In this document: one piece after another, positions 55,064 through 64,000 of the stretch
Layout of the letters: each line of letters opens with the position of its first letter
Position numbering within the stretch: the stretch's first letter is position 1
Source: Yoonia sp. SS1-5
GTDB taxonomy: Bacteria > Pseudomonadota > Alphaproteobacteria > Rhodobacterales > Rhodobacteraceae
Direction of reading: 5' to 3'
NCBI RefSeq assembly: GCF_038443705.2
Contig: NZ_CP151767.2
Location: forward strand, 2,905,501 to 2,969,500
Length of the DNA stretch: 64,000 nt
The notes under the pieces: model-generated
The model's input: the letters and a program-made list of their open reading frames with translations, nothing else
Told to the model about the DNA's origin: nothing
The model's database searches: none
Position numbers and translations under genes: made by a program

Positions 55064-56712
55064 AGCCCGGCCACCGGAAGCCACCAATCATCGGCATTGT
55101 CCAACTCGTCAAAGCAGGGGGCGCCTTGTGCGAGGGTGATCCGGGTCCAGCGATCCGATTTTGGGTCGAATTTCGCCGCCCCGAAAAAGGCAAGCTTGCA
55201 GCGCAGGATGTCGACAGGCAGGCAATCGGCCGCAATCAGATTATCGCGGATTTCGGCATAGGGATGATTGATCAGGCTTTGCACCCGGCGCGCCGCGGCC
55301 CTGTGTTGTGGAAACAGCGCAAGAAAACCGGCCACCTCGCCGGATGCGCCGGTCAGATCCTGCGCCAATGCCTTGACCTGCCGGGCGATATCGAGCGGGG
55401 TTTCCTGATCTGCCCCGTTTTCGTGATGCCTTTGGCCTAGCCGGGGTTCCAGCTTTTCTTCGGAAACGTACCAGAATTGCGCGCAGGCCTCGGGGGCCTC
55501 AAAGTCAATTGCGCAGGCCCAGTCCCAATCAGCGGAAATCGCCGCCCGCAGGCTTTCGCATGACATTGACGGGTCCAGCTGCGGCAGGAACGGGGTCGCC
55601 ATGCAATGGGTCAGCGGATCGACCAATGGGCCGAACGGTTCCAGCAACATGGCCACAATCAGTTCCTGCGTATCAATGGAATAGCGCACGCTATCGAGGA
55701 TAATCTGATCCACCGGCCGGTTCGACAACAACATCTCTGGCGTCAGTGTGGCGGCGAAATGCTGCCATTCCTGTCGCAGTACGGATAGACGCGTGGCCGC
55801 AACCTCGTCGGCAACCTGCCATTCTGCCAAGTGCTGGGCGGCGCGGGCTGTCAGCGCGTAGATCTTTTCAATATCAGCTGTCTGAAGCTGGCGGATTGCG
55901 CGGATGCGCGCGATGGCTGTCTCGCGCGCCTGCATCCACGCATCCAGAAGAAGCGGGTGATTTACCAGGAAAGGCGCCATACCAAGACCAGTGGCATTGC
56001 CGATCCCCAGATGCCGCTTGATTGCCGGGTCAAGCTTGCGACCGCCGATATGTTCCACAAGGTCATGGGTAAATCCGCGGATCAACCAGACTGTCAGCAT
56101 CTCGGCCATGAACGGCCCGCCCAGACCCGGCCTGTCCGCGATATGCCCACGATCAGCGATGCCGAATTTGCCGTTTCCGTAGACGGCTGTTGTGCGCATC
56201 AGGTAGCCGGTTTGCTGGACGCGCGCGGGATCCGGCTGTTGACCGCTGCGCAAGGCCTCGACCACATGGTTAAACAGGCGCACCGATTTGTTTGCGCGGC
56301 TCAGCACGATGTCACGCGGGGTAAAGCGCGCGGCCTCTTGCAGGGGGGCATCACGCACGATGCGCGCGACTTCATCCGCGTCAGGAATGCCGTCATAGAG
56401 CACATAGGCGGTGTCCCAACGGGTGGCGATCACCCGATCAGTGCGCATCGCATCGGGTAAATCATTGGAAACGGCGATCAATGAATAGTCATGCCCCCCA
56501 AAGCGCAGGCTATAGACCGCATGCCCAAATCCGGCAGTATCAATGTGCCAGACGGGCCGTTCCACCCGCACGTTTTCCGCCGCCAGCGCCCGCAGCAGGC
56601 TGCGCAAAAAAGACAGCCGCGTTGGAAATGCAGCCCCCATACGCCGCAAGCGCATCACTGTATCCGGGCGCCGCAAAGGGGGGGACTGACTGGCAGGTGG
56701 TCTTTCATGCAA
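55060..56712 (-). CDS. Conserved hypothetical protein, about 550 residues
   Basis: The protein has no signal peptide or membrane segment. Recognisable stretches: AVYSLRFGGHDYSLIAVSNDL near the N-terminus, AVYGNGKFGIADRGHIADRPGLGGPFMAEMLTVWLIRGFTHDLVEHIGG in the middle, and SCESLRAAISADWDWACAIDFEAPEACAQFWYVSEEKLEPRLG. The conserved patches suggest an enzyme, but I can name no family. Its stop overlaps the DUF3726-like start, so the two probably act together. The start could be any of several in-frame ATGs. Confidence 0.65.
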   Translation of the reverse strand: MHERPPASQSPPLRRPDTVMRLRRMGAAFPTRLSFLRSLLRALAAENVRVERPVWHIDTAGFGHAVYSLRFGGHDYSLIAVSNDLPDAMRTDRVIATRWDTAYVLYDGIPDADEVARIVRDAPLQEAARFTPRDIVLSRANKSVRLFNHVVEALRSGQQPDPARVQQTGYLMRTTAVYGNGKFGIADRGHIADRPGLGGPFMAEMLTVWLIRGFTHDLVEHIGGRKLDPAIKRHLGIGNATGLGMAPFLVNHPLLLDAWMQARETAIARIRAIRQLQTADIEKIYALTARAAQHLAEWQVADEVAATRLSVLRQEWQHFAATLTPEMLLSNRPVDQIILDSVRYSIDTQELIVAMLLEPFGPLVDPLTHCMATPFLPQLDPSMSCESLRAAISADWDWACAIDFEAPEACAQFWYVSEEKLEPRLGQRHHENGADQETPLDIARQVKALAQDLTGASGEVAGFLALFPQHRAAARRVQSLINHPYAEIRDNLIAADCLPVDILRCKLAFFGAAKFDPKSDRWTRITLAQGAPCFDELDNADDWWLPVAGL

Positions 56713-56810
56713 ATCAGACTATCGTGATCTGGCATAGCCACATAGTCCGAAAACGACTAGGCAGGCCGTTGGCGACATGGAACCATTGCGGGGCGGCCGC
56801 ATTGTAAACA

Positions 56811-58604
56811 GTGGCACGTGTGAAAGGGTGGGCATTGCTGAGACGAATATTTGTGTTTGCGGCCATATTGGCCGGATCAACAACGGCAATCAGTCAGGAA
56901 GTCCGGCTCAAGACTGATGCCGCCCGCGATGCGTTGGACGACGCGTCCCTTCTGCGCCAGCTTGATGATGACGCGGATCCGCAGGACTATGTGGCTGCCG
57001 CCCGTGCTGATTACAGACGGCTGCTGACCGCCCTTTACGCCGAAGGGTTTTACGGCGGGACGGTGTCGATCACGGTAAACGGGACAGAAGCTGCGGCGCT
57101 TTCACCGCTTGCAGCACCTGGCGCGATTAACGAGGTGGTCATCACGGTTGATCCCGGCCCGCGCTTTCGCTTTGGCCAGACAAACATTGAACCAGTCGCG
57201 CCCGCGACGGCGATACCAGACAGCTTTGCCACAGGCGAAGCGGCCGAAGCAGACGAAATCAGGCGCGCGGTGTCCGCCGCGATCGGGGGCTGGCGCGATG
57301 TGGGTCATGCCAAGGCACGCGTCACGGATCAACGGGTGACGGCACAGCATGACGAAAGCCGGTTGAATGTGAATGTTGGGGTCAATCCGGGGCCGCGTCT
57401 GACCTTTGGCAATCTGAATATTTCCGGCAATGAGGATGTGCGCACCAACCGCATCCGCCAGATCGCGGGCCTGCCAACGGGTGAGGTGTTTTCGCCCGAG
57501 GAACTGACCCGCGCGGAACGCCGTTTGCGGCGCACGGGCACATTTGACAGCGTCGCCTTTTCTGAGGCGGCAGAGATTGGGCCGGGCGATACCCTGGATA
57601 TCAATGCGCAACTTGTCGAAAGCAAACCGCGGCGCTTTGGCTTTGGCCTTGAACTGTCGTCGATTGAGGGGCTGACGGTGTCGTCCTTCTGGCTGCATCG
57701 TAATCTTCTGGGTGGTGCAGAGCGGTTCCGCGTTGGCGGTGAAGTATCCGGTATTGGTGGCGAAACCGGCGGTGTGGATTATGCCTTGCGGGCCAATTTC
57801 ACGCGGCCTGCCACCTTTGGGGCCGACACTGATTTCTTCATCCGCAGCGAGATTTCCCGCGACGACGAACCGACATTCCTGCTGGACAAAATCTCGATTG
57901 AAACCGGGTTCAGCCGCATTCTCAGCGATGATCTGACGGTAGAGGCCGGGGTGGGCCTGTTGCGCGCCCGCGAGACAAGCGAAGTTGGCGAGCGTGGTTA
58001 TACCCTTTTGACATTGCCGCTGAAGGCAACACTGGATCGGCGCGATGAGGCGGCGAACCCCTCTGCTGGCTACTATCTTGATACAACCGCTACCCCGTTT
58101 GTCAGCCTTGATGGGTCATTCGCAGGCGGTCGGGTCTTTGTGGATGCGCGCGCCTACCGCACTTTTGGTGAGCGTCTGACGCTTGCCGCGCGGGCGCAGG
58201 TCGGCAGCGTTCTGGGTGCCGATCTGGATCAGGCACCAGCAGACTTTCTGTTTTATTCCGGTGGCGGCGGAACAGTGCGCGGCCAGACCTACCAATCGCT
58301 GGGGGTGGACCGGGTCGACGGGGGTGAGACAATCCGCACCGGGGGCCTCTCCTTTGCGGGCGCGCAGCTAGAGGCGCGATTTGGCCTGAACGAAAACCTG
58401 TCTGTGGTGGGTTTTTATGACACCGGCTATGTTGGGGAAACCGCAACGCCGCTCGAAGATGGCGCATCCCATGCCGGGGCAGGTCTTGGCATTCGTTATA
58501 ATACCGGCATCGGCCCGATACGTCTGGATATCGGCACGCCAGCCAGTGGCGATGATGCGGGTGGGTCAGTGCAAGTCTATATCGGGATTGGACAAGCGTT
58601 TTGA
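56811..58604 (+). CDS. tamA: TamA-like outer-membrane assembly protein
   Basis: The product is 597 residues starting at GTG 56811. A signal peptide (IFVFAAILAGSTTAISQ) is followed by POTRA domains (for example RLTFGNLNISGNEDVRTNRIRQIAGLPTGEVFSPEELTRAERRLRRTGTFDSV) and a 16-stranded barrel ending VQVYIGIGQAF. The VRGQTYQSLGVD loop is the conserved VRGF/Y motif of the Omp85 family. With TamB it inserts outer-membrane proteins. It overlaps tamB by four bases. Confidence 0.92.
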   Translation: MARVKGWALLRRIFVFAAILAGSTTAISQEVRLKTDAARDALDDASLLRQLDDDADPQDYVAAARADYRRLLTALYAEGFYGGTVSITVNGTEAAALSPLAAPGAINEVVITVDPGPRFRFGQTNIEPVAPATAIPDSFATGEAAEADEIRRAVSAAIGGWRDVGHAKARVTDQRVTAQHDESRLNVNVGVNPGPRLTFGNLNISGNEDVRTNRIRQIAGLPTGEVFSPEELTRAERRLRRTGTFDSVAFSEAAEIGPGDTLDINAQLVESKPRRFGFGLELSSIEGLTVSSFWLHRNLLGGAERFRVGGEVSGIGGETGGVDYALRANFTRPATFGADTDFFIRSEISRDDEPTFLLDKISIETGFSRILSDDLTVEAGVGLLRARETSEVGERGYTLLTLPLKATLDRRDEAANPSAGYYLDTTATPFVSLDGSFAGGRVFVDARAYRTFGERLTLAARAQVGSVLGADLDQAPADFLFYSGGGGTVRGQTYQSLGVDRVDGGETIRTGGLSFAGAQLEARFGLNENLSVVGFYDTGYVGETATPLEDGASHAGAGLGIRYNTGIGPIRLDIGTPASGDDAGGSVQVYIGIGQAF

Positions 58605-61600
58605 GACATTTTTTTGGGATCATCATCCTTGTTCTTCTGCCGGTCCTTGCGGTTGCCCAACCGCAGGAAGAGGAAGACAAGGGATATATCGCATCATTGA
58701 TTGAGGATAACCTGTCTGGTGTCAGCCGCGAGGTGAACATCATCGGATTTGCCGGTGCCTTGAGTTCCGAGGCAACAATTGACGTTCTGACAGTCGCGGA
58801 TGAAGACGGGGTTTGGCTGACCCTTGAGGATATCGTGCTCAGCTGGAACCGCAGCGCCCTGCTGCGCGGCGCCATCGACATCAAGGAAATCAGCGCGGGC
58901 CGTATCGTCGTGGCGCGCGCACCCATCGCAGAAGACACCGGACCCAGCCCAGAGGCTGCCCCGTTTTCCCTGCCCGAGTTGCCCGTCAGCATCAGCCTTG
59001 AGACACTTGAAGTGGCAGAAATTGTGCTGGGCGAGACGTTCCTTGGTGAGGAAGTCGCGCTCAGCCTGAAAGGAACCGCCGCGTTAAGTGGCGGCGAAGG
59101 GAGCGCCAATGTCGTCGCCGAACGGCTGGGCGGCAAGCGCGGCATTTTTGAAGTAGACGGCAGCTATGTCAATGAAACCAAGGTGCTTGGTCTGGCGCTG
59201 AACCTTGAAGAAGGCGCAGACGGCATTGCGGCCCGCATCCTTGATCTGCCCGGCAGACCGGCCATCGGGCTGCAAATTGAAGGCACCGCACCGCTGGATC
59301 AGTATCAGGCCACACTTGCCATCGCGACTGACGGGACGGACCGGTTGAATGGTGAATTTGCGCTGACAAGTGATGATGCGGGACGTCAGGTGCGGCTGGA
59401 TATCGGGGGCGATATCTCGCCCTTGTTCGATCCGGCTTATGGCGCGTTTTTTGGCAATAATGCCCGCCTGTTCGCGCAAGCGCAGTTGACTGATGATGGG
59501 CGTGTTGATGTCTCGGACCTTGATCTGACATCCCAGCGTCTGAACCTGGCTGGTGCGGTCAAGATCGGTGCGCAGGGCTGGCCGGAACTGATCGAATTGA
59601 CTGGCGGGATCTCGGCCGATGGCGATCCGGTCCTCTTGCCGTTGTCGGGGCCGGAAACCTACGTGACCGGGGTTGGTCTGGCGATCAATTATGATGCGGC
59701 CGTGTCGGATGACTGGCGTGCTGAGATCGACATTGCGGAATTCGAGCGGCCGGGTCTTGCCATTGACGTGCTGTCGCTGGAAGGCGGCGGCATCCTGCGC
59801 CCCGGCGAAGGCGATGCAACCGGGTTTGTGACAGCGCGGCTGAACTACGGCGCGCGCGGTCTGCAGCTTGCCGATGCGGGGGCTGCCGAGGCGCTGGGCG
59901 ACACAGTCAGCGGGATGTTTGCAGCGGAGCGGACCGAGGGCGAGCCGACCCGCATCAGCAGCCTCACCCTGTCAGGCGCGGGCATTGATATCGCCGCAGA
60001 TGCGGTGATCGAAGGGCCGGGTGCCGGGCTGCGGACCCAGGCCAACGCAAGTCTGCAGGTGGCGGCGATTGACCGGTTCTCGACCCTGATCGGTCAGGAA
60101 CTGGGTGGCGGTGCCGATCTGGCCCTGCGCGCGACACTAACCCCGCTAGAGGGGCTGTTTGATATTGTCCTTGATGGGCAGACGAATGATCTGCGCGTTG
60201 GGATTTCGCAGGCTGATGCCGTGCTTGCCGGGCGCGGAACGATCGCGGCACGCGCCGTCCGCGACGCGGAAGGGACCCGGCTGGAAATGCTGCGCATTCG
60301 GACGAATGCCGCTGAAATCAACGCAGAGGCTGACCTGACCAGCGATGGCAGTGATGCCAATTTTGCGGCCCGCCTTAACAATGTTGGTCTTTTGGTGCAG
60401 GGGTTGGATGGACCGGCCTCGGCGGTTGGCAATGTGCTTGCAGCCCCCGACGGCGTCATTGACTTTACGCTGACCGGCAATGGGCCGGCGGTTACGTTGG
60501 TGGCCAATGGCACGGTGAACCCCGCTGAAACCGGCCAGACGATGAACGCGAATGTTGTGGCGGATGTGTCCGACCTGACCCGCTATGCCACCATTGCGCA
60601 GCGTCCTTTGTCCGGGTCGGCGATGCTGGAAATCGGTGGCGTCGTTTTGACCGACGGGCTGCGATTTGACCTGGATGTGGCGGCGCAGACCACCGATATC
60701 GTCACCGGCATCACCCGACTTGATCCGTTTCTGCGTGGTGAAGGCGAAATCAGTGCAGCGATTGCCCGACCGACAAGCGACACTTACTTGCTGTCGGATA
60801 TGTCGGTCGTGACCCCCGCATTGCGCGCAACCGGGGACGCGGCGGTGCGGCTGGACGGGCCCACAAGCGGCAATCTGGACCTGCAGATCGCCGATGCAGG
60901 CCTGATTGATCCCAGCCTCAGCGGCCCGATCAACGCGATGGTGCAGGCCAGACCGGCGGATGGCAGCGACATTGCCATTACACTAGCCGCAGATGGGCTG
61001 GGCGCGGATATCGACCTTGATGCGGTTGTGGCCCGCCCCAGCAATGAAATCAGCGGTGATCTGACCGCATCACTGGCAGATCTGTCAGCCTATCGCGCCC
61101 TGATCGGGCAGCCGGTATCGGGCAGCGTTGACGCAACACTCAGCGGGTCAGCGCAGGCCGATCTGTCGGCCTTTGACGCGCGGGTCAGTTTGCAAAGCCA
61201 GAACCTGGGTATTGGCAACCCGACCGTTGATGTTCTGTTGCGCGGCACCGGGCGGGTGAATACCAGCTTGGCCTTGCAGGACGATGTCCTATCGGTCAGC
61301 ACGCTAGAGGTTTCGACACCGCAATTCTCGATTGTTGGCGCGCTCAACGGCGCGGGTGGTACGGGCACAGGCCGTTTTAACGCAAGCCTGCGCGATGTTG
61401 GTCTTCTGACCGATCAGATCAGCGGCCCGGTCCGCGCCCGCGGCAGCGCGTCCCTGAATGACAATGGCAGCTGGGGCGTGGATGCCAACGGGACCGGTCC
61501 TGGCGGGTTGAACGCCCAGATACGCGGACAGGTTGGGCAAGGCGGGCGGCTTGATCTGGATATCGACGGCAGCGCGCCGCTGGCGCTGGCCAATAAGGCG

Positions 61601-62851
61601 ATTGAACCCCGCAGATTAAGTGGTACGGCCAATTTCGACCTGAACGTGAACGGGCCACCTGCGATCAGTTCGCTTGGAGGGCGGGTAACATTCACCGAGG
61701 GTCGTCTGGCGGCACCTACATTGTCGCAGGCGCTGACGGATATTGGCGGGCAAATTACGCTGGGCGGCAACAGGGCCGATGTGAACCTGCGCGCAAATGT
61801 CGAGGCCGGCGGCGGTGTCACCATTGTCGGGCCGGTGGGGCTTTTGCCACCCAATACCGCGGATATCACAACCACATTGCGTGATGTGCGGTTACGCGAC
61901 CCGGAGCTGTATTCAAGCTCTATCGGGGGGACAATCACCTTGCGGGGGCCGCTGCAAAACGGGGCGCGTGTGGTGGGCCGGCTGGAACTTGGCCAAACTG
62001 ATATCCGGGTGCCATCCTCAAGTGTCAGCACATTGGGTGACCTTCCCGATGTCATTCACATTGGCCAATCCGCCGCTGTGCAGCAAACCCTGCAGCGGGC
62101 CGGGTTGAATGGTCAGGGCAAACCTGCGGCGGATGCTAGCCGTGGCCCGGGCCCAAGCTTTCCGCTTGATATCGTGATTGATGCACCATCCCGGATCTTT
62201 GTGCGGGGCCGTGGGCTGGATGCCGAACTGGGCGGTCGGCTGTCGATTGGCGGCACCTCGCGCAATGTCATTCCGGTTGGTCGGTTTGATCTTTTGCGTG
62301 GCCGCATTGATATCCTGCAGCAGCGATTTGAATTGACCGAGGGCAACGCATCCCTGCAGGGGGATTTTGAACCCTTCATCCGTCTTGTGGCCACAACGGA
62401 AAGCAGCACAGGCACCACGATCAATATCATCGTCGAAGGCCCCGCCAGCGAACCCGAGGTCCGGTTTGAATCGACCCCCGAGCTGCCGCAGGACGAGGTG
62501 TTGTCCCAGCTGATATTCGGTCGCGACCTTGACAGCATCAGTCCATTGCAGGCTGTGCAGCTGGCCTCTGCCGTGGCGACATTGGCGGGTCGGGGCGGTG
62601 GTGCCGTCGACCGGCTGCGCCGCAATATCGGGCTGGATGATTTTGACGTCACCACCAATGAAGAGGGCGAAACCGCCCTGCGTGCGGGCAAATACCTGTC
62701 CGAAAACGTCTACACCGATGTGACTGTGACCAGCGAGGGCGGGACCGAGATTAATCTGAACCTTGATATCACCGATGAAATCACGGCCAAGGGGACGGTC
62801 GATAACGAGGGCGATACCAGCATCGGCGTGTTTTTCGAACGCGACTATTGA
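58601..62851 (+). CDS. tamB: TamB-like translocation and assembly module protein
   Basis: The product is 1416 residues starting at TTG 58601. A signal anchor (FFGIIILVLLPVLAVA) is followed by a very long beta-helical/AsmA-like periplasmic region with repeating strands, and the C-terminal DUF490 domain (PVGRFDLLRGRIDILQQRFELTEGNASLQGDFEPFIRLVATT ... DEVLSQLIFGRDLDSISPLQAVQLASAVATLAG). TamB bridges inner and outer membranes and moves lipid or protein to TamA. The start overlaps tamA (TTGA). Confidence 0.93.
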   Translation: MRHFFGIIILVLLPVLAVAQPQEEEDKGYIASLIEDNLSGVSREVNIIGFAGALSSEATIDVLTVADEDGVWLTLEDIVLSWNRSALLRGAIDIKEISAGRIVVARAPIAEDTGPSPEAAPFSLPELPVSISLETLEVAEIVLGETFLGEEVALSLKGTAALSGGEGSANVVAERLGGKRGIFEVDGSYVNETKVLGLALNLEEGADGIAARILDLPGRPAIGLQIEGTAPLDQYQATLAIATDGTDRLNGEFALTSDDAGRQVRLDIGGDISPLFDPAYGAFFGNNARLFAQAQLTDDGRVDVSDLDLTSQRLNLAGAVKIGAQGWPELIELTGGISADGDPVLLPLSGPETYVTGVGLAINYDAAVSDDWRAEIDIAEFERPGLAIDVLSLEGGGILRPGEGDATGFVTARLNYGARGLQLADAGAAEALGDTVSGMFAAERTEGEPTRISSLTLSGAGIDIAADAVIEGPGAGLRTQANASLQVAAIDRFSTLIGQELGGGADLALRATLTPLEGLFDIVLDGQTNDLRVGISQADAVLAGRGTIAARAVRDAEGTRLEMLRIRTNAAEINAEADLTSDGSDANFAARLNNVGLLVQGLDGPASAVGNVLAAPDGVIDFTLTGNGPAVTLVANGTVNPAETGQTMNANVVADVSDLTRYATIAQRPLSGSAMLEIGGVVLTDGLRFDLDVAAQTTDIVTGITRLDPFLRGEGEISAAIARPTSDTYLLSDMSVVTPALRATGDAAVRLDGPTSGNLDLQIADAGLIDPSLSGPINAMVQARPADGSDIAITLAADGLGADIDLDAVVARPSNEISGDLTASLADLSAYRALIGQPVSGSVDATLSGSAQADLSAFDARVSLQSQNLGIGNPTVDVLLRGTGRVNTSLALQDDVLSVSTLEVSTPQFSIVGALNGAGGTGTGRFNASLRDVGLLTDQISGPVRARGSASLNDNGSWGVDANGTGPGGLNAQIRGQVGQGGRLDLDIDGSAPLALANKAIEPRRLSGTANFDLNVNGPPAISSLGGRVTFTEGRLAAPTLSQALTDIGGQITLGGNRADVNLRANVEAGGGVTIVGPVGLLPPNTADITTTLRDVRLRDPELYSSSIGGTITLRGPLQNGARVVGRLELGQTDIRVPSSSVSTLGDLPDVIHIGQSAAVQQTLQRAGLNGQGKPAADASRGPGPSFPLDIVIDAPSRIFVRGRGLDAELGGRLSIGGTSRNVIPVGRFDLLRGRIDILQQRFELTEGNASLQGDFEPFIRLVATTESSTGTTINIIVEGPASEPEVRFESTPELPQDEVLSQLIFGRDLDSISPLQAVQLASAVATLAGRGGGAVDRLRRNIGLDDFDVTTNEEGETALRAGKYLSENVYTDVTVTSEGGTEINLNLDITDEITAKGTVDNEGDTSIGVFFERDY

Positions 62852-62863
62852 GGTTGGGGGTGT

Positions 62864-64000
62864 CTAGCGCACCCACACCTCGACCCGTCGGTTGCGGGTA
62901 TCGGCCCCGGGCGTGTCGGAACAGGCGATTGGCCATAAAGGACCAAAGCCGATCGCAGTGAACCTGTCGCGATCCGCCGTGTCAGCGGCCTGCTGCAGAA
63001 CAATCGCGGCCCGGACTGCATCCGCATCGGCCTGCGACGCGGCGATGCCCGCGTCAACATCGCCCGGCGCTGCGCTGAACCCCGCAAGAATGACCTGCCG
63101 CCCTGCGTAGTCAGGCCGGTCGAGGAAGGCGATCAGCCGGGCGATATCGGCCTGGGACGCGTTTCCGTCAAACCGAAATGTTGTCGACAGCCTGACGGCC
63201 TCTCCCAGTGTGTCCCGCATTCGCGTCAGATGCGCGGCGCGCGCCGGATCGGCGCCATCCAAGGCGGGCAGGGGGGCCGGGTCGGGATTTGCAATGATCC
63301 GCGGCCCGATAAAGCCCGCTTGCCGGATCAGGATGTCAGCGGCGGGTGATGTGGCGAAATCCAGTAGCCCGCGAGTCTCCGGTCCCGGCGTCTGACTGCT
63401 TGTCAGTAAACGAAGCGGGCGGCGCAGCGGATCATCGCCCGCTTTGATGGCAAAGGGTGTCGCCCGCCAGGGCAGCCCGCAATTCCCGGTAAGTGACACC
63501 GGTGTCGCAGGTCCCGATGCGCTGGTTGGCACAACACCGATACCGCCGGGATTGGCCGCAATCGCCCTTGCGACGGCATCTGGTGTCTCAACAGCCACCG
63601 CGCCGGGGGCGAATGTCAGGCCCGCCGGCCCCATGAGTGCCGTGGAAAAGGCAAGCTGGCTGTCTGCGCCTGCTTTCGGGGCGAAAACCGCAACCGGAAC
63701 ATCCGGCCCGCCAAGGCTGGCCCAGTTGGCAATCTTGCCGGATAACAGGTCTTGCAGGTCCGAGAGGGCCAGTGATTGCACCGGATTGTCCGGCGAGACG
63801 ATGACCTCTAACCGGTCAAACGCGATCACGTGGTTCTGCACAGGATCGCGTAGGTTCTCAAGGCCGTCTGCCCTGAAGGTATCAACCTCGGTCTGTGTGG
63901 GCTGTCGGGACATCATTGCCAGATCCGCATCGCCGCGTTGCAGGGATGCGAGGCCCGCACCTGCATCTGTCGCTTCAATCTCGACGACAAAGCGCGGTTC
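62864..64000 (-). CDS. PstS-like substrate-binding protein fused to OmpA domain, partial
   Basis: The N-terminus lies beyond the right edge; the frame stays open from 63916 to 64000 and the visible part is 378 residues. The N-terminal region is a PstS-type phosphate-binding fold (LARLERGDADLAMMSRQPT-like, VIVSPDNPVQSLALSDLQDLLSGKIANWASLGGPDVPVAVFAPKAGADSQLAF). The C-terminal about 110 residues are an OmpA-like peptidoglycan-binding domain (STTFRFDGNASQADIARLIAFLDRPDYAGRQVILAGFSAAPGDVDAG). The combination suggests a periplasmic protein tethered to the cell wall. Confidence 0.8.
   Translation of the reverse strand, partial: EPRFVVEIEATDAGAGLASLQRGDADLAMMSRQPTQTEVDTFRADGLENLRDPVQNHVIAFDRLEVIVSPDNPVQSLALSDLQDLLSGKIANWASLGGPDVPVAVFAPKAGADSQLAFSTALMGPAGLTFAPGAVAVETPDAVARAIAANPGGIGVVPTSASGPATPVSLTGNCGLPWRATPFAIKAGDDPLRRPLRLLTSSQTPGPETRGLLDFATSPAADILIRQAGFIGPRIIANPDPAPLPALDGADPARAAHLTRMRDTLGEAVRLSTTFRFDGNASQADIARLIAFLDRPDYAGRQVILAGFSAAPGDVDAGIAASQADADAVRAAIVLQQAADTADRDRFTAIGFGPLWPIACSDTPGADTRNRRVEVWVR

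Overview
This window looks like a chromosomal segment of a marine alphaproteobacterium of the Rhodobacteraceae (Roseobacter group). The evidence is the petABC (fbcFBC) operon with its Rieske protein, the DUF2125, DUF2161 and TIGR01459 HAD-type proteins, the ycjX/ycjF and tamA/tamB pairs, and gene content typical of the family. The species cannot be named from the sequence alone.

Positions 1 to about 11,800 form an accessory island that stops next to a tRNA-Lys gene. It holds a decayed IS21-family element (istA/istB with frameshifts and stop codons) and two decayed IS3-family elements at about 5386-6925 and 10237-11566. Between them lie a low-GC four-gene cluster (JmjC/cupin-like enzyme, glycine-rich small protein, membrane-anchored protein, truncated ABC exporter) and a LysR / RraA-like / MFS module. 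The best discovery in the window is that both dead IS3 elements carry small palindromic insertions of about 35-40 bp. There are six copies in two sequence families, three copies per element, and their stems vary in a compensatory way. They look like a mobile or expanding hairpin repeat, comparable in concept to the Rickettsia palindromic elements.

From 11,800 to 35,800 the content is core genome: tRNA-Lys, dapF, mtaB, two glutathione transferase genes, an outer-membrane protein, petABC (cytochrome bc1), thiBPQ under a TPP riboswitch, aroC, a Wza-like lipoprotein, an H-type lectin, prs, an HCCA isomerase, an alpha/beta hydrolase, ltaE, a YcgN-like protein, ribF, a MaoC hydratase, a HAD hydrolase, a Mn-dependent pyrophosphatase and a DUF2161 protein.

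From 35,800 to 46,200 lie a TraB/GumN protein and a minus-strand signalling/oxidoreductase region. That region has a Crp-like regulator overlapping a large class III cyclase-AAA-TPR protein, a flavoprotein with a C-terminal acetoacetate-decarboxylase-like part, an unrecognised 326-residue protein, and a phage-tail-collar-like protein with its own terminator. From 46,600 to 49,700 lie a small protein, a PepSY-like protein and an OmpR/PhoQ-type two-component pair. The rest holds DUF2125, ycjF, an acetyltransferase, ycjX, truA, a conserved two-gene operon of unknown role, tamAB, and a phosphate-binding/OmpA fusion that runs off the right edge.
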